Part shown: positions 16,391 through 24,575 of the stretch, piece by piece
Position numbering within the stretch: the stretch's first letter is position 1
How the letters are laid out: each line of letters starts with the position of its first letter
Assembly (NCBI GenBank): GCA_051884915.1
Contig: JBJEWF010000087.1
Coordinates: forward strand, 51,101-115,100
Reading direction: 5' to 3'
Source of the DNA: RUG572 sp051884915
GTDB lineage: Bacteria; Verrucomicrobiota; Kiritimatiellia; RFP12; UBA1067
Length of the DNA: 64,000 nt
Position numbers and translations under genes: made by a program
Notes under the pieces: model-generated
Told to the model about the DNA's origin: nothing
Databases searched by the model: none
What the model saw: the letters and a program-made list of their open reading frames with translations, nothing else

Positions 16391-19300
16391 TCAGGATGGA
16401 GGGACGGACGGAAAAAACGAATAGAACTGGTACCACTGCCCGGGATGGGCGCGCGTTTCGGTTTCGAGGAAAGAGACGTATTGCGCGAGCAGCGCCGAAA
16501 GCCGGAGGCCGGCGGACGGGTCCGGCGGGGAGAATTGGCGGACGTGGACTTCATAGGAATTCCAGCCCGTGCGGACGCACGTCGTGAAGAAGACGGGGGC
16601 CTCCATCAGCTTGGCGAAGACGAAAACGCCCTTGGGCCAACGGCAGGGACGGCCGAGAAATTCCCGCCGCAGCGTCTTGTCCGATCCGGCGCTCACGCGA
16701 TCGCCCGCCATCAGAACGAGTTCGCCGCGGGCAATCGCCTCCTGCATCGCCACGGCCGTCTCCACGCCAATGTCCTCGACCGCATGAAGCGTCAGCTTCG
16801 CGGCGTCGAAATGCTTCATGAAAAAACCGGTGAAAACGGCATCGTGCCCCATCTGCTGGAATGCGTGGACATGGGGAACGTCCCCGTGCGGCCGCCCCGC
16901 CGCCAGAGCCGGCAGGACTTCGACCGTTCCCACGTGCGTCGAAATCAGAAAGGCGCCCTTCTTCATCGCGACCAGATTCTGAAAGGCCCGCCCGCCCTCG
17001 TCAAGGCGCACCGTCATCTTCGGCAGATTCTTCTTCAAGGTGCAGGCGTCCGTCTTGTCGGCCAGCGACCAGGCGAATCCGAGGAGGTGGGCGAACAGGC
17101 GGCCGTGGCCGGGCGACCGCCGGCCCTTCCAGAGAACCGCGTAGAATTCCCGCAATGCGGCACGGGCCGGCCCGGCAAATGGATAGATGAACGCCATCAC
17201 GGGGACGCAGAGGATCTTCAGCGCGGTCTTGCCCAGTCCGGCGTAGACGCACCAGAGGAGGGCAAGGCGGAGGGTGCCGGCGCTTTGCTCCCGCTGGTCG
17301 TGCCAACGGAGTGCCGAAGGCTGGCGGCCGGGCGGCGGAGAGGAGGCCGGAAGCGACAGAAGATAGGCGAACGCGAGACCGAGGGCGAAGGTGATCCCCA
17401 TGTCGCGCGTGACGGGGAAGGCGGTGAAGGACAGCATGCCGAGACCGGCGAACGACGTGAGAAAAGAATAAAAGACCGTGCGGCGCGTCTCTGGCGCGGG
17501 GCGGGTCCGGTTGAAGATCACATAGTCCAGACTCAGCCCGACGAGCACGAAGAAGCAGAGCAGCGTGAAGAAGGTCACGGGAATCCGCAGCCAGCCGAGC
17601 ATGGCCGCCGTGCCGGCAAAAGCCAGGGCAACCGGCATGACCATCTTGACGAACTGCCGGCGGAAGAGGACGGCCAGCAGAAGCCCCAACGCGAGAAGCG
17701 ATCCGCCGAGAAGTTTGCAGGTCTGGCGGAAATACGCCGCAAACAGCGTTTCGAGCGCCGCGCCCGGTTCGACCACGACAATCGCGGGGTCGGCCGGAAC
17801 GTAGTCCCGCGCGCAGGGGACGATCAGCCCCTGTTCGGCGCGAAAGGCCTTCACGAGACGCCGCAGGCTTTCGTCTTCCAGTTTCTCCGCGTCGAGAAAA
17901 GATTCCGGTTCCCAGACGACTTCCAGTCCCGTCCGCGCCCGATAGGCCGCGCCCTCCGCACGGGAGAGCTTGCGAACCAGCTCCGCGTTCTCGCGCTGCC
18001 GTTTCAACGACGGAACGATTCCCGACAATCCCTTCAGGCCCGCCGCCTCCTCCCGTTCCAGCGCCTCCTGCAGCGTCTTCCCCCGCACATACGCAAAGCG
18101 CGTGGACAGCGCGGGATTCAACCCGGCCAGCAGGGTCTCTCCGCGGGCCAGATAGGGCGTGGGACGATAAAAAGCCGCAGGCGCGGAACTGGCCGAGAGG
18201 GCGTGAAGCCCCGCCAGAACCAACCCGCCCAGCAGCGCCCACGCGCCCGCCGCCACGCCACGCGGCAGACGGCGGACCCGCGGACGCGGAACCGCCCGCC
18301 ACGACGCGTCCGGCCGCGACATTCCGCGCGGAGGTCCGCCTGCGGCGAGGAACACGCTCGCGTAGGCCGTGAGCAGGCCGGCCGAAGCGAAGAGCGCCAT
18401 CTCGCGCAACACGGGGACGGCCGCGGCGAACAGCGGCGCGAAACAGGCCACCGTGGTCAGGAACGAATTCGTGAGCGGCCGGACGATGTTGCGCGCACCG
18501 CCCGCGGCACGCGCATGGTAGACATAATCGACCGAAAGGCCGATCAGCGACGTGCCGAAGACAAACGTCAGGACATGCGCTTCGGGGTAAACAAGCAGCA
18601 GAACGGCCGTTGCGACCAGAAAGGCCGAACCAATCGAGAACAGCAGGCCGGGAACGAACCGCAGAGACCGGAAGAGGGCCCATCCGAGCAGCAGCACCAG
18701 ACCTGTCGAGACAAGTGAAAGCACGTTGATTTCCCGCTGCGCCCGGTCCGCCGTCGCCACCGCATGGAAGAGCGGTCCGCAGCACCAGACTTTTCCATCG
18801 TGGGTCCCGTTGCGCCTCTGCATGGCATGCATCCACGCGACGAGACGCGTTTCGCCCACGCGCCGGACGGCGTCGGAATCCAGCGTCAGAAGCAAGTAGT
18901 GGCGCCCGTCCTTCTCGCGGACGGGATACCCGTCTTTCAGCGTCCAGCCGTCGGCCAGGTCCGCCTGCAGGGACATCGCATAGTCCGTCGCCAGGAGAAA
19001 GGGGTCGCGTTTGACCGGAAACAACGGCGGCATCGGACCATACAGGCGCGCCAGCGAATCCTCGGCCACCTCCCGGAACTTCCCCTCAAGCAACAGCCTG
19101 CGGGTTTCCGGCGCCAGCAGCCCCGACTTGCGCGCGTCCAGATAGCGAAGCGTCGCCTTGAAATCCAGGCGAACCGCCTGCTGCAGATTGGAGGAGACGC
19201 CGGCCGCCAGTTCCCGGACGGCGGCGGCGTCCGCCCCCTCGATCAGCACATGGCCCCGATTGGCGGAACCGGCCGCCACCTCCCGGATCAGGGGCGCGGA

Positions 19301-19432
19301 ATCGGTCGCAACGAGGCTGAACAGATCCGAGCGGACGGCAAGTCCACGATTGATCCGAACCCCCAGAACGGCAAGGGCCGCCAGAAGCAGACAGCCGAAT
19401 GCGCACCGCCCCCTGGCCAACCAGGACGTCAC
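16391..19432 (-). CDS. MMPL/RND-type exporter fused to an LpxL/HtrB-like acyltransferase
   Basis: Encodes 1013 residues. Residues 1 to about 700 form an MMPL-like exporter with two hydrophobic sets (FVPGLLFSIGSAFLVATAV; then VMPVALAFAGTAAMLGWL) and loops such as GTSLIGLSVDYVYHAR and LVGLSLDYVIFNRTR. From about residue 738 a second enzyme follows with lipid A late-acyltransferase features (AFLISTHVGTVEVLPAL with an H-x4-E motif; LVLMAGDRVSAGS; FFTTCVRTGW). It starts with GTG in a GTGA overlap with the LolA-like gene. In known aryl-polyene loci exporter and acyltransferase are separate genes. Likely role: move and acylate an envelope lipid at the inner membrane. Confidence 0.85.
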   Translation of the reverse strand: MTSWLARGRCAFGCLLLAALAVLGVRINRGLAVRSDLFSLVATDSAPLIREVAAGSANRGHVLIEGADAAAVRELAAGVSSNLQQAVRLDFKATLRYLDARKSGLLAPETRRLLLEGKFREVAEDSLARLYGPMPPLFPVKRDPFLLATDYAMSLQADLADGWTLKDGYPVREKDGRHYLLLTLDSDAVRRVGETRLVAWMHAMQRRNGTHDGKVWCCGPLFHAVATADRAQREINVLSLVSTGLVLLLGWALFRSLRFVPGLLFSIGSAFLVATAVLLLVYPEAHVLTFVFGTSLIGLSVDYVYHARAAGGARNIVRPLTNSFLTTVACFAPLFAAAVPVLREMALFASAGLLTAYASVFLAAGGPPRGMSRPDASWRAVPRPRVRRLPRGVAAGAWALLGGLVLAGLHALSASSAPAAFYRPTPYLARGETLLAGLNPALSTRFAYVRGKTLQEALEREEAAGLKGLSGIVPSLKRQRENAELVRKLSRAEGAAYRARTGLEVVWEPESFLDAEKLEDESLRRLVKAFRAEQGLIVPCARDYVPADPAIVVVEPGAALETLFAAYFRQTCKLLGGSLLALGLLLAVLFRRQFVKMVMPVALAFAGTAAMLGWLRIPVTFFTLLCFFVLVGLSLDYVIFNRTRPAPETRRTVFYSFLTSFAGLGMLSFTAFPVTRDMGITFALGLAFAYLLSLPASSPPPGRQPSALRWHDQREQSAGTLRLALLWCVYAGLGKTALKILCVPVMAFIYPFAGPARAALREFYAVLWKGRRSPGHGRLFAHLLGFAWSLADKTDACTLKKNLPKMTVRLDEGGRAFQNLVAMKKGAFLISTHVGTVEVLPALAAGRPHGDVPHVHAFQQMGHDAVFTGFFMKHFDAAKLTLHAVEDIGVETAVAMQEAIARGELVLMAGDRVSAGSDKTLRREFLGRPCRWPKGVFVFAKLMEAPVFFTTCVRTGWNSYEVHVRQFSPPDPSAGLRLSALLAQYVSFLETETRAHPGQWYQFYSFFPSVPPS

Positions 19433-19890
19433 GGCGCCGTCCCCGCCGCGTCGGTCCGCTTCAAGTCGATTTCAAGACGGTCGCCGTTCTTGAAGAAGAC
19501 GCGGACGCGTTCAGGGAACTTCTTCTCCGGAGCGACTTTCACTTCGCGGACGAAGTCCCCGATCTCCCGGATCTCAAAAATCTTTTCCAGGGAGGAGACG
19601 TCGACGTTCAACGCCCGCGTCGTGGATTTGCCGCGGACCGTCATCGTGTAGTTCGTCGGCGTGGCGAGGAACGTCGAAGGCACCGGCTGAAGCGTCTTGA
19701 ACTCGAAGCTTCTGCCCTTCTCGAAACGGAACGTGCCCGAAGACGCGAGCGCGACGTCCACGTCCGCCAGAATCTTCCGCTGGACAAAGACGCCTTCGGC
19801 AAACTGCGGCAGATCGTCCGGCGCGACGGCGGCGGGAAAAGCCGTCCCGCCCAGGAACAGACTCAAAAGCACAAGATGCCGCTGGAGCAT
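19429..19890 (-). CDS. LolA-like outer-membrane lipoprotein carrier
   Basis: Encodes 153 residues. The ATG at 19890 has a GGGAG site seven bases upstream inside the preceding gene and opens a signal peptide (LQRHLVLLSLFLGGTAFPAA). The mature part looks like a short LolA-type half-barrel (FVQRKILADVDVALASSGTF, FLATPTNYTMTVRGKST). LolA-like proteins accompany aryl-polyene and similar lipid export loci and carry lipid across the periplasm. It overlaps the end of the ligase/dehydratase fusion by 28 bases and the start of the MMPL fusion by four, so translation is coupled. Similarity is weak at sequence level; context carries much of the call. Confidence 0.65.
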   Translation of the reverse strand: MLQRHLVLLSLFLGGTAFPAAVAPDDLPQFAEGVFVQRKILADVDVALASSGTFRFEKGRSFEFKTLQPVPSTFLATPTNYTMTVRGKSTTRALNVDVSSLEKIFEIREIGDFVREVKVAPEKKFPERVRVFFKNGDRLEIDLKRTDAAGTAP

Positions 19891-21560
19891 GCCAGATCTC
19901 CCTTCCGATAGTCGTAGGCCCATTCGCGGTCGCTCTTGCGGACGAGCGAAAACCGGATCGTCTCGCCCGGCACGATCGCGCGGGTGAACTTCATTTTCCT
20001 GACCGCCGTCAGAACGATCTGCCGCCGGATCGCCCGTTCCGCGAAGCGATGGGCCAGCCCCAGCTGCACGACGCCCGGCAGAACGGCAACCCCCGGGAAA
20101 TGCCCCTTGAAGTAGGGCGCGTCGGGATCGAACACGAAATCGCCCGTCCAGGACGTTGCGGAAACCTTGACGCCCGAAACAAAGGGTTCCGCCAGATTGG
20201 TCGCGAAAAGCCGAACGAGCTCCTCCATCAGGACCTTCCCCTGGGCGTTGCGCGGCAGCTCATGGACAAACCGGTATTTCTTCGGGACGGTCCCCTTCGG
20301 GAAGATCGGCATCAGCCGACTCCGCAGGGACAGCGCCAGCCGCCGTTTCGACGCGCCCGAACCGACGGCCCCGTTCCAGACGACGACGGCGCCCAGACAG
20401 GTTCCATGCGGGCTTGCCAGCGGACACAGGGCCGCCTCTTTGATTCCGGGGATCTTGGCCATTTCCGCCTCCATCTCCGGCAGCAGTACGCGCCGTTCGG
20501 CCACTTTCACGAGGCGGTCGCGCCGGCCGAGCAACCGGAAATGGCGCCCATCCCCGGAGCAGACCGCGCCGTCGCCCATGACGAAGCCCCGCCGAAACGA
20601 AAACGGGGAATCCACGACCAGCCGTCCGTCCGCGTTCGTGGAAACGCGGACGGGATCGAAGACCGTCCACAATTCGTCCCCCCCGTCCTGGCGGCGCCAT
20701 GCCACGCCGCCCGTCTCCGTACTGCCGAAGATCTCGCGCGGCGCAATCCCGAAGACCCGTTTTGTCGCCGCCGAAACCGCGGCCGTCAGCAAGGCGCCCG
20801 AAGTCGTGATCTCCACGCAGTTCCGCGGAACGTCGTACATCTCCGCATAGGCGGTGAACCGTTCCAGAAAACTGGGCGTCGTGACCAGGAAGACCCGCGC
20901 GGCGGCTTTCATTTTGGCGAGGAGGGATTCCGGCGTCAGGATGACTTCGGGATCGACGGGGCATCCGGCCGCCTGCGGCAGGAGGACGCGCCACAAGGTT
21001 CCGTACATGTGCTGCGGCTCGACCGTCGAGAGGAACAGCGGACGCGCGGCAAGCTGCGGCTGCAGAACGCGACGATGGTAGGCGACCTCTTTCGCCAGCG
21101 TGTCGAACGTCTTGACGATCGATTTCGGTTTTGCAGTGGAGCCGGACGTGCAGAACGTCCGCGCGAAACGGCGGCGGCGGTAGCGCCATTCCAGCCCGGC
21201 AAATCCCCATAGGACCGCGTATGACAACGCGCAGTTCCAGGCGAACCAGACCCACCGCGGCGCGAACACGGTCGCAAGCGCCACGCCGCCGTTCAGGAGA
21301 AGGGCCGCGCACCAGATCGCGGTCAACCGCCGGCAATAGCGCGGCGCCTCCTGGGGCAGAATGCCCGGCGGAATCTTTTCCGCCAGCTCTTCGCACAGCG
21401 TCTTCCGGCGCAAAAGGGAAAGGCCGAAACCCGATGCGACCGCCACGCTCATCACGACCGGATAGTATGCCACGAAGACAAAGCGCCTGAAAACAAGCGC
21501 GGCGGCGATGCACGCCGCCAGCACAACGAGGGATGCGAATTTTGGAAGCGCCCGCACCAT
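19863..21560 (-). CDS. Three-domain fusion: COG4648-like membrane region, AMP-ligase, hotdog thioester dehydratase
   Basis: Encodes 565 residues. Residues 1-130 hold about four membrane segments like the COG4648 protein of aryl-polyene loci. Residues 130-455 are an adenylate-forming acyl/aryl ligase: FCTSGSTAKPKS (136-147), IFGSTETGG (277-285), LLGRRDRLVKVAERR and the Lys-bearing PRNAQGK (436-442). Residues 460-565 are a FabZ/FabA-type hotdog with FKGHFPGVAVLPGVVQ (485-500). These correspond to ApeG, ApeH and ApeI of E. coli-type clusters, here in one polypeptide. Its start overlaps the ACP stop (TGATG). Likely role: load an acid onto the ACPs and dehydrate a 3-hydroxyacyl-ACP at the membrane. 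Confidence 0.88.
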   Translation of the reverse strand: MVRALPKFASLVVLAACIAAALVFRRFVFVAYYPVVMSVAVASGFGLSLLRRKTLCEELAEKIPPGILPQEAPRYCRRLTAIWCAALLLNGGVALATVFAPRWVWFAWNCALSYAVLWGFAGLEWRYRRRRFARTFCTSGSTAKPKSIVKTFDTLAKEVAYHRRVLQPQLAARPLFLSTVEPQHMYGTLWRVLLPQAAGCPVDPEVILTPESLLAKMKAAARVFLVTTPSFLERFTAYAEMYDVPRNCVEITTSGALLTAAVSAATKRVFGIAPREIFGSTETGGVAWRRQDGGDELWTVFDPVRVSTNADGRLVVDSPFSFRRGFVMGDGAVCSGDGRHFRLLGRRDRLVKVAERRVLLPEMEAEMAKIPGIKEAALCPLASPHGTCLGAVVVWNGAVGSGASKRRLALSLRSRLMPIFPKGTVPKKYRFVHELPRNAQGKVLMEELVRLFATNLAEPFVSGVKVSATSWTGDFVFDPDAPYFKGHFPGVAVLPGVVQLGLAHRFAERAIRRQIVLTAVRKMKFTRAIVPGETIRFSLVRKSDREWAYDYRKGDLACSSGILCF

Positions 21561-21808
21561 CAGTTTTCGTTCACGAGCTTCGAGACCGCCTTCGTCACGT
21601 CGGCCAGCGTCCGAATCTGGCGGAAGTCCTCGGGATTGACTTTCTTCTTCGTTTCCTGCTGAAGGCGCACGATCAGGTCGACCGCGTCAATCGAATCCAA
21701 ATCAAGTTCGGTGAACAGATTCGTTTCGGGCTTCAACTGCTCTGGCTTGCACTCGAACTCGGCAACGAGAATGTCTTTGATGGTCTTTTCGATTTCAGCA
21801 TCGGTCAT
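21560..21808 (-). CDS. Acyl carrier protein (second copy)
   Basis: Encodes 82 acidic residues. LDLDSIDAVDL contains the phosphopantetheine attachment Ser39 of the DS[LI] motif. It carries acyl or aryl intermediates in the cytoplasm. Its ATG overlaps the stop of the first ACP gene (ATGA) and its stop overlaps the start of the ligase/dehydratase fusion, showing a tight operon. It corresponds to ApeF-type carriers and differs clearly from a housekeeping AcpP, which usually lies in a fab cluster absent here. Confidence 0.9.
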   Translation of the reverse strand: MTDAEIEKTIKDILVAEFECKPEQLKPETNLFTELDLDSIDAVDLIVRLQQETKKKVNPEDFRQIRTLADVTKAVSKLVNEN

Positions 21809-22077
21809 GATTGGGCTTTCTGTTGGGTTTCCACATAGTCGGCCAGCGTCTGGACGGAATGGAAGATTTTCCTGTTGTCGGCGGGGTTCGAGGAGAACGT
21901 GACGCCAAAGGCCTTCTTGACCGCCATGCCCAGTTCAAGCGCGTCAATCGAGTCGAGGCCAAGCCCCTCCCCGAACAGCGGAACCTCCGTCTCAATGTCC
22001 GCAGCCGTCAGATCCTCCAGATCCAGAGCCGAGACAATCGTCTCCTTCAGCTTGCTTTCAATTTCTTCGCGTGTCAT
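21805..22077 (-). CDS. Acyl carrier protein (first copy)
   Basis: Encodes 90 residues with the attachment motif GLDSIDALELG, Ser43. It is first gene of the operon that continues through the ligase/dehydratase fusion, LolA-like protein and MMPL fusion. There is no ribosome binding site; TGGTAAAAT ends eight bases before the ATG, so the message is probably leaderless. It corresponds to the ApeE-type carrier of aryl-polyene loci. Confidence 0.9.
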   Translation of the reverse strand: MTREEIESKLKETIVSALDLEDLTAADIETEVPLFGEGLGLDSIDALELGMAVKKAFGVTFSSNPADNRKIFHSVQTLADYVETQQKAQS

Positions 22078-22085
22078 TTGCCGCT

Positions 22086-22094
22086 ATTTTACCA
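22086..22094 (-). promoter_or_regulatory. Extended -10 promoter of the ACP/fusion operon
   Basis: TGGTAAAAT on the minus strand (22094-22086) ends eight bases before the ATG at 22077. No good -35 box is seen. Confidence 0.5.
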
Positions 22095-22418
22095 TACTGT
22101 CCGTTCGTTGGGCGGAGACAATGAGATTTTTCCGCAAGAAATCCAAAAACTTCGCCATCTCCCACGCCATTCTTCAATTTAGCTGGCACATGAAAACTGA
22201 AACGAACCCGTTTCGGAACCCGTCTCCCGCAAGGCGGGGAACGGCTGGCGGAACCGTCCCGCGCCGCGGAAACCGACGCGCCGCGATCCCCTACTCGCGC
22301 GGAAACGCCAGCCGTTCGGACCGGACTTCCCGTCGCCCATGCCCCGGCCCCATCCCACCGGCACAAGCCCCGCGCCCGAACGCGGCGCAGACCGGGCTTC
22401 CTACCGGCGCAGAATCTT

Positions 22419-22436
22419 CCGTTCGCTGCCGAACGG
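22419..22436 (-). terminator. Hairpin downstream of tRNA-Leu
   Basis: A perfect seven-base-pair stem CCGTTCG/CGAACGG with a four-base loop, 11 bases after the tRNA 3' end on the minus strand. It lacks a T-run, so it may serve as a processing signal rather than a terminator. Confidence 0.35.
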
Positions 22437-22447
22437 AGAATCGCCGA

Positions 22448-22531
22448 TGGTGGGCGCGAAGGGACTCGAACCCCCACTCCTCGCGGAACTGGAACCTAAA
22501 TCCAGCGTGTCTGCCATTTCACCACGCGCCC
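22448..22531 (-). tRNA. tRNA-Leu(TAG)
   Basis: An 84-base class II tRNA with a long variable arm. Acceptor GGGCGCG pairs with CGCGCCC, followed by A and an encoded CCA (22450-22448). The anticodon stem CTGGA/TCCAG encloses TTTAGGT, giving anticodon TAG (reads CUA). The T-loop contains GTTCGAGTC. It lies 41 bases downstream of the esterase gene on the same strand and may be co-transcribed with it. Confidence 0.95.
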
Positions 22532-22572
22532 AGGAGACTGAAAAACGAATCTGCCGAACCCGATCATGCGAT

Positions 22573-23478
22573 TCAGGGAAGCGACTTGAAATTGCGCGTC
22601 AGCCATTTGGCGGCCAGCGCTTCCCAGCCGTCAACGTCCGTTCCATGCGGACGGATGCCGTAGCCGTGCCCCCCTTTCGGGAAGAGATGCATTTCGGCCA
22701 TCACGCCGGCGTACTTCAGCGCGGCGTAGTAGCCGAGGGCATTTTCGACATGGGCGAAATCGTCCTCCGTCTGGACGATGAACGCCGGGGGCGTCGTCTC
22801 GTCCACGGGGAAATCGCCCCGCAGCGTCAGCGGCAGCGTCTTCTCCTTGTTCTCGCCGACCACGAGCATCCACGGATAGATGGGAAGCGAGAAGTCCGGA
22901 CGGCAGGAAAACGCATCCGCCGCGTCGACCGCCGCATACGAACGGTGCCGATGGCAGGTCGACACGCGGCAGGCCAGGTTGGCGCCCGCCGAAAACCCCA
23001 TGATGCCCAGGCGCTTTGGATCGATCTTCCACTCGTCGGCCCTGGCGCGAATCAGCGACAAGGCCCGCTGGGCGTCCATCAGCGCCGCGTCGCGCTGGCC
23101 GGGACAACGATACTTCAGGACAAACGCGGAGAAGCCGATCGCGTTCAGCGCCTCGGCGATTTCCACGCCCTCGTGATTGTAGGCCAGAATCGAATAGCCG
23201 CCGCCCGGACACACGAGAACGGCCGGGCAGACGCCCGATCCCCCGGCGGGGAAGAAGGCGAGTTCGGGCACGTTGACGTCCGTAAGGCGCACGATGCCGC
23301 CATTCGTGTCCTTGACGGCAAACGCGCCCGTTCCCTTCTGGACGGGGATCCGGCCCTGCGGCCACACGGCAATCTTCACGCCGCGCGCAAGCGCCGCATC
23401 CGCCAGCGCGCGGTCGATTTCCGCATGCACGCCCAACAAGCCCATGCACAGAACTCCCCAAACGACAACCTTGTTCAT
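22573..23478 (-). CDS. Secreted alpha/beta-hydrolase, probable carbohydrate esterase
   Basis: Encodes 301 residues. The ATG at 23478 is chosen because TGGTATAAT ends seven bases upstream and because it opens a signal peptide (MNKVVVWGVLCMGLLGVHA). The catalytic layout is that of BD-FAE/acetylxylan-esterase-like hydrolases: oxyanion-hole motif CPGGGY, nucleophile elbow GFSAGAN, acid region TEDDFAHVEN and the His in GGHGYG. It probably removes acetyl or similar esters from polysaccharides in the periplasm or outside the cell. A glycerophosphodiesterase gene lies immediately upstream. Confidence 0.85.
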   Translation of the reverse strand: MNKVVVWGVLCMGLLGVHAEIDRALADAALARGVKIAVWPQGRIPVQKGTGAFAVKDTNGGIVRLTDVNVPELAFFPAGGSGVCPAVLVCPGGGYSILAYNHEGVEIAEALNAIGFSAFVLKYRCPGQRDAALMDAQRALSLIRARADEWKIDPKRLGIMGFSAGANLACRVSTCHRHRSYAAVDAADAFSCRPDFSLPIYPWMLVVGENKEKTLPLTLRGDFPVDETTPPAFIVQTEDDFAHVENALGYYAALKYAGVMAEMHLFPKGGHGYGIRPHGTDVDGWEALAAKWLTRNFKSLP

Positions 23479-23485
23479 GGTCGCC

Positions 23486-23494
23486 ATTATACCA
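23486..23494 (-). promoter_or_regulatory. Extended -10 promoter of the esterase gene (leaderless)
   Basis: TGGTATAAT on the minus strand (23494-23486) ends seven bases before the ATG at 23478. No -35 box or ribosome binding site is visible. Confidence 0.65.
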
Positions 23495-23506
23495 TAAACC
23501 GCCGCG

Positions 23507-24355
23507 CTACTTCCGGGCGTTGTATTCGTCCAGCTGTTTTTTTGCGCAGTTCGTCGTCACCGTCTGCGCGCCGCGCTCGAACGCCAGCAGCGAGGTCTTC
23601 AGATCGTCGACCGTCCACACGTGGAACTCGTAGCCGGCGTCCCTGATTTCCTTGATGAACGCCGCCGTAATGTACTTGGGATCGAAGTGGCAGTCGACGC
23701 CGTCGGCCTTCGTCTCCTTCAAAGCCGCAATGACCTCCTGGGCGGAAATGCCGACCGGCCGGTTCCTCGGTCCGCGGGCCGAGAGAGTCAGCCAGAAGAC
23801 CTTGTATTCGGGCATCTGCTCCTTGAGCGCCTTGCAACTTTCCTTGTTGAAGGAGATGAACAGCGTGTTCTTCGGCGTGGCCTTCGTCTGCTTCGCGAAG
23901 ATCCGTCTGATATACGGCACGATTTCGGGTCCCGGCTTCACCTCCACGTAGATCTGGCGGCCGTCGACCGCCAGCTGAAGCAATTCCTCCAGGAGGGCGG
24001 GACGCGTCGGCGAATATTTCGAGCCTTTCCACTTGCCCCAGCCGCCCACGTCGACCTTCGAGATCTCCGTCTCCCAGTTCGCGGCCGCACAGTCCTTCGT
24101 GCAGGCGCCCGCCGTCGTCCGCGTCAGATTGCCGTCATGAAACGTGAAGACCCTCTTGTCCGCCGAAAGATAGACGTCGCATTCGAAGCCAAAACCGCGC
24201 TCAACCGCCATCCGGTAGGCAGGAAGCGTATTTTCCGGCGCATCGTGCGATTCGCCGCGATGCGCGATGAACGTGTCGAAAGCCGGTTGCGCCGCCACTG
24301 CGGAGCCTGCGACGCAAACGGCCACCGCCGCCGCGAGTCCTGCCGTCAACTTCAT
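23507..24355 (-). CDS. Exported glycerophosphodiester phosphodiesterase
   Basis: Encodes 282 residues. The ATG at 24355 follows AAAGGA and starts a signal peptide (MKLTAGLAAAVAVCVAGSAVA). The GDPD motif FIAHRGESHDAPENT with the following ECDVYLSADKRVFTFHDGNL supplies the metal-binding and catalytic residues, and the TIM barrel closes with YEFHVWTVDD. The enzyme releases glycerol-3-phosphate from glycerophosphodiesters in the periplasm. It has a consensus promoter at 24456-24484. Confidence 0.93.
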   Translation of the reverse strand: MKLTAGLAAAVAVCVAGSAVAAQPAFDTFIAHRGESHDAPENTLPAYRMAVERGFGFECDVYLSADKRVFTFHDGNLTRTTAGACTKDCAAANWETEISKVDVGGWGKWKGSKYSPTRPALLEELLQLAVDGRQIYVEVKPGPEIVPYIRRIFAKQTKATPKNTLFISFNKESCKALKEQMPEYKVFWLTLSARGPRNRPVGISAQEVIAALKETKADGVDCHFDPKYITAAFIKEIRDAGYEFHVWTVDDLKTSLLAFERGAQTVTTNCAKKQLDEYNARK

Positions 24356-24455
24356 GTCCGATTCCTTTCTTTGGATTTGCCAGTGGCAACACGCGACACG
24401 GGGAATCCGCGCGAATGGCAACCGCGGACATCCCCGGCGAAACGAAACGGCCTAC

Positions 24456-24484
24456 ATTGTAGATGAATCGGAAACGCCTGTCAA
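24456..24484 (-). promoter_or_regulatory. Consensus promoter of the glycerophosphodiesterase gene
   Basis: TTGACA (24484-24479), 17-base spacer, TACAAT (24461-24456) on the minus strand. This is the best sigma-70 match in the window and leaves a leader of about 90 bases. Confidence 0.8.
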
Positions 24485-24575
24485 ATTCCAGCCGGCAGGC
24501 GGAAGGCCGCACGACGGCCCGTTCCGAGGCAAGGGCGCTTCGCGGACGATTTCGCGCCGCAGGCGGATCGCCGTC

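Larger units (their letters stand above)
22078..22447. other. 370-base intergenic region between the ACP operon and tRNA-Leu
   Basis: No gene is supported. It holds the ACP-operon promoter at 22086-22094 and short hairpins at 22199-22214 (GAAACG/CGTTTC), 22226-22238 (CCCGC/GCGGG) and 22419-22436. On the minus strand the first is followed by AGTTTTC and could weakly terminate transcription coming from the tRNA. The rest shows no clear signal. Confidence 0.5.

Noticed and set aside
22058..22477. A 139-codon minus-strand frame running out of tRNA-Leu
   Set aside because: Its start lies in the tRNA 3' half, giving the familiar tRNA-derived peptide GVRVPSRPP; there is no other coding evidence.
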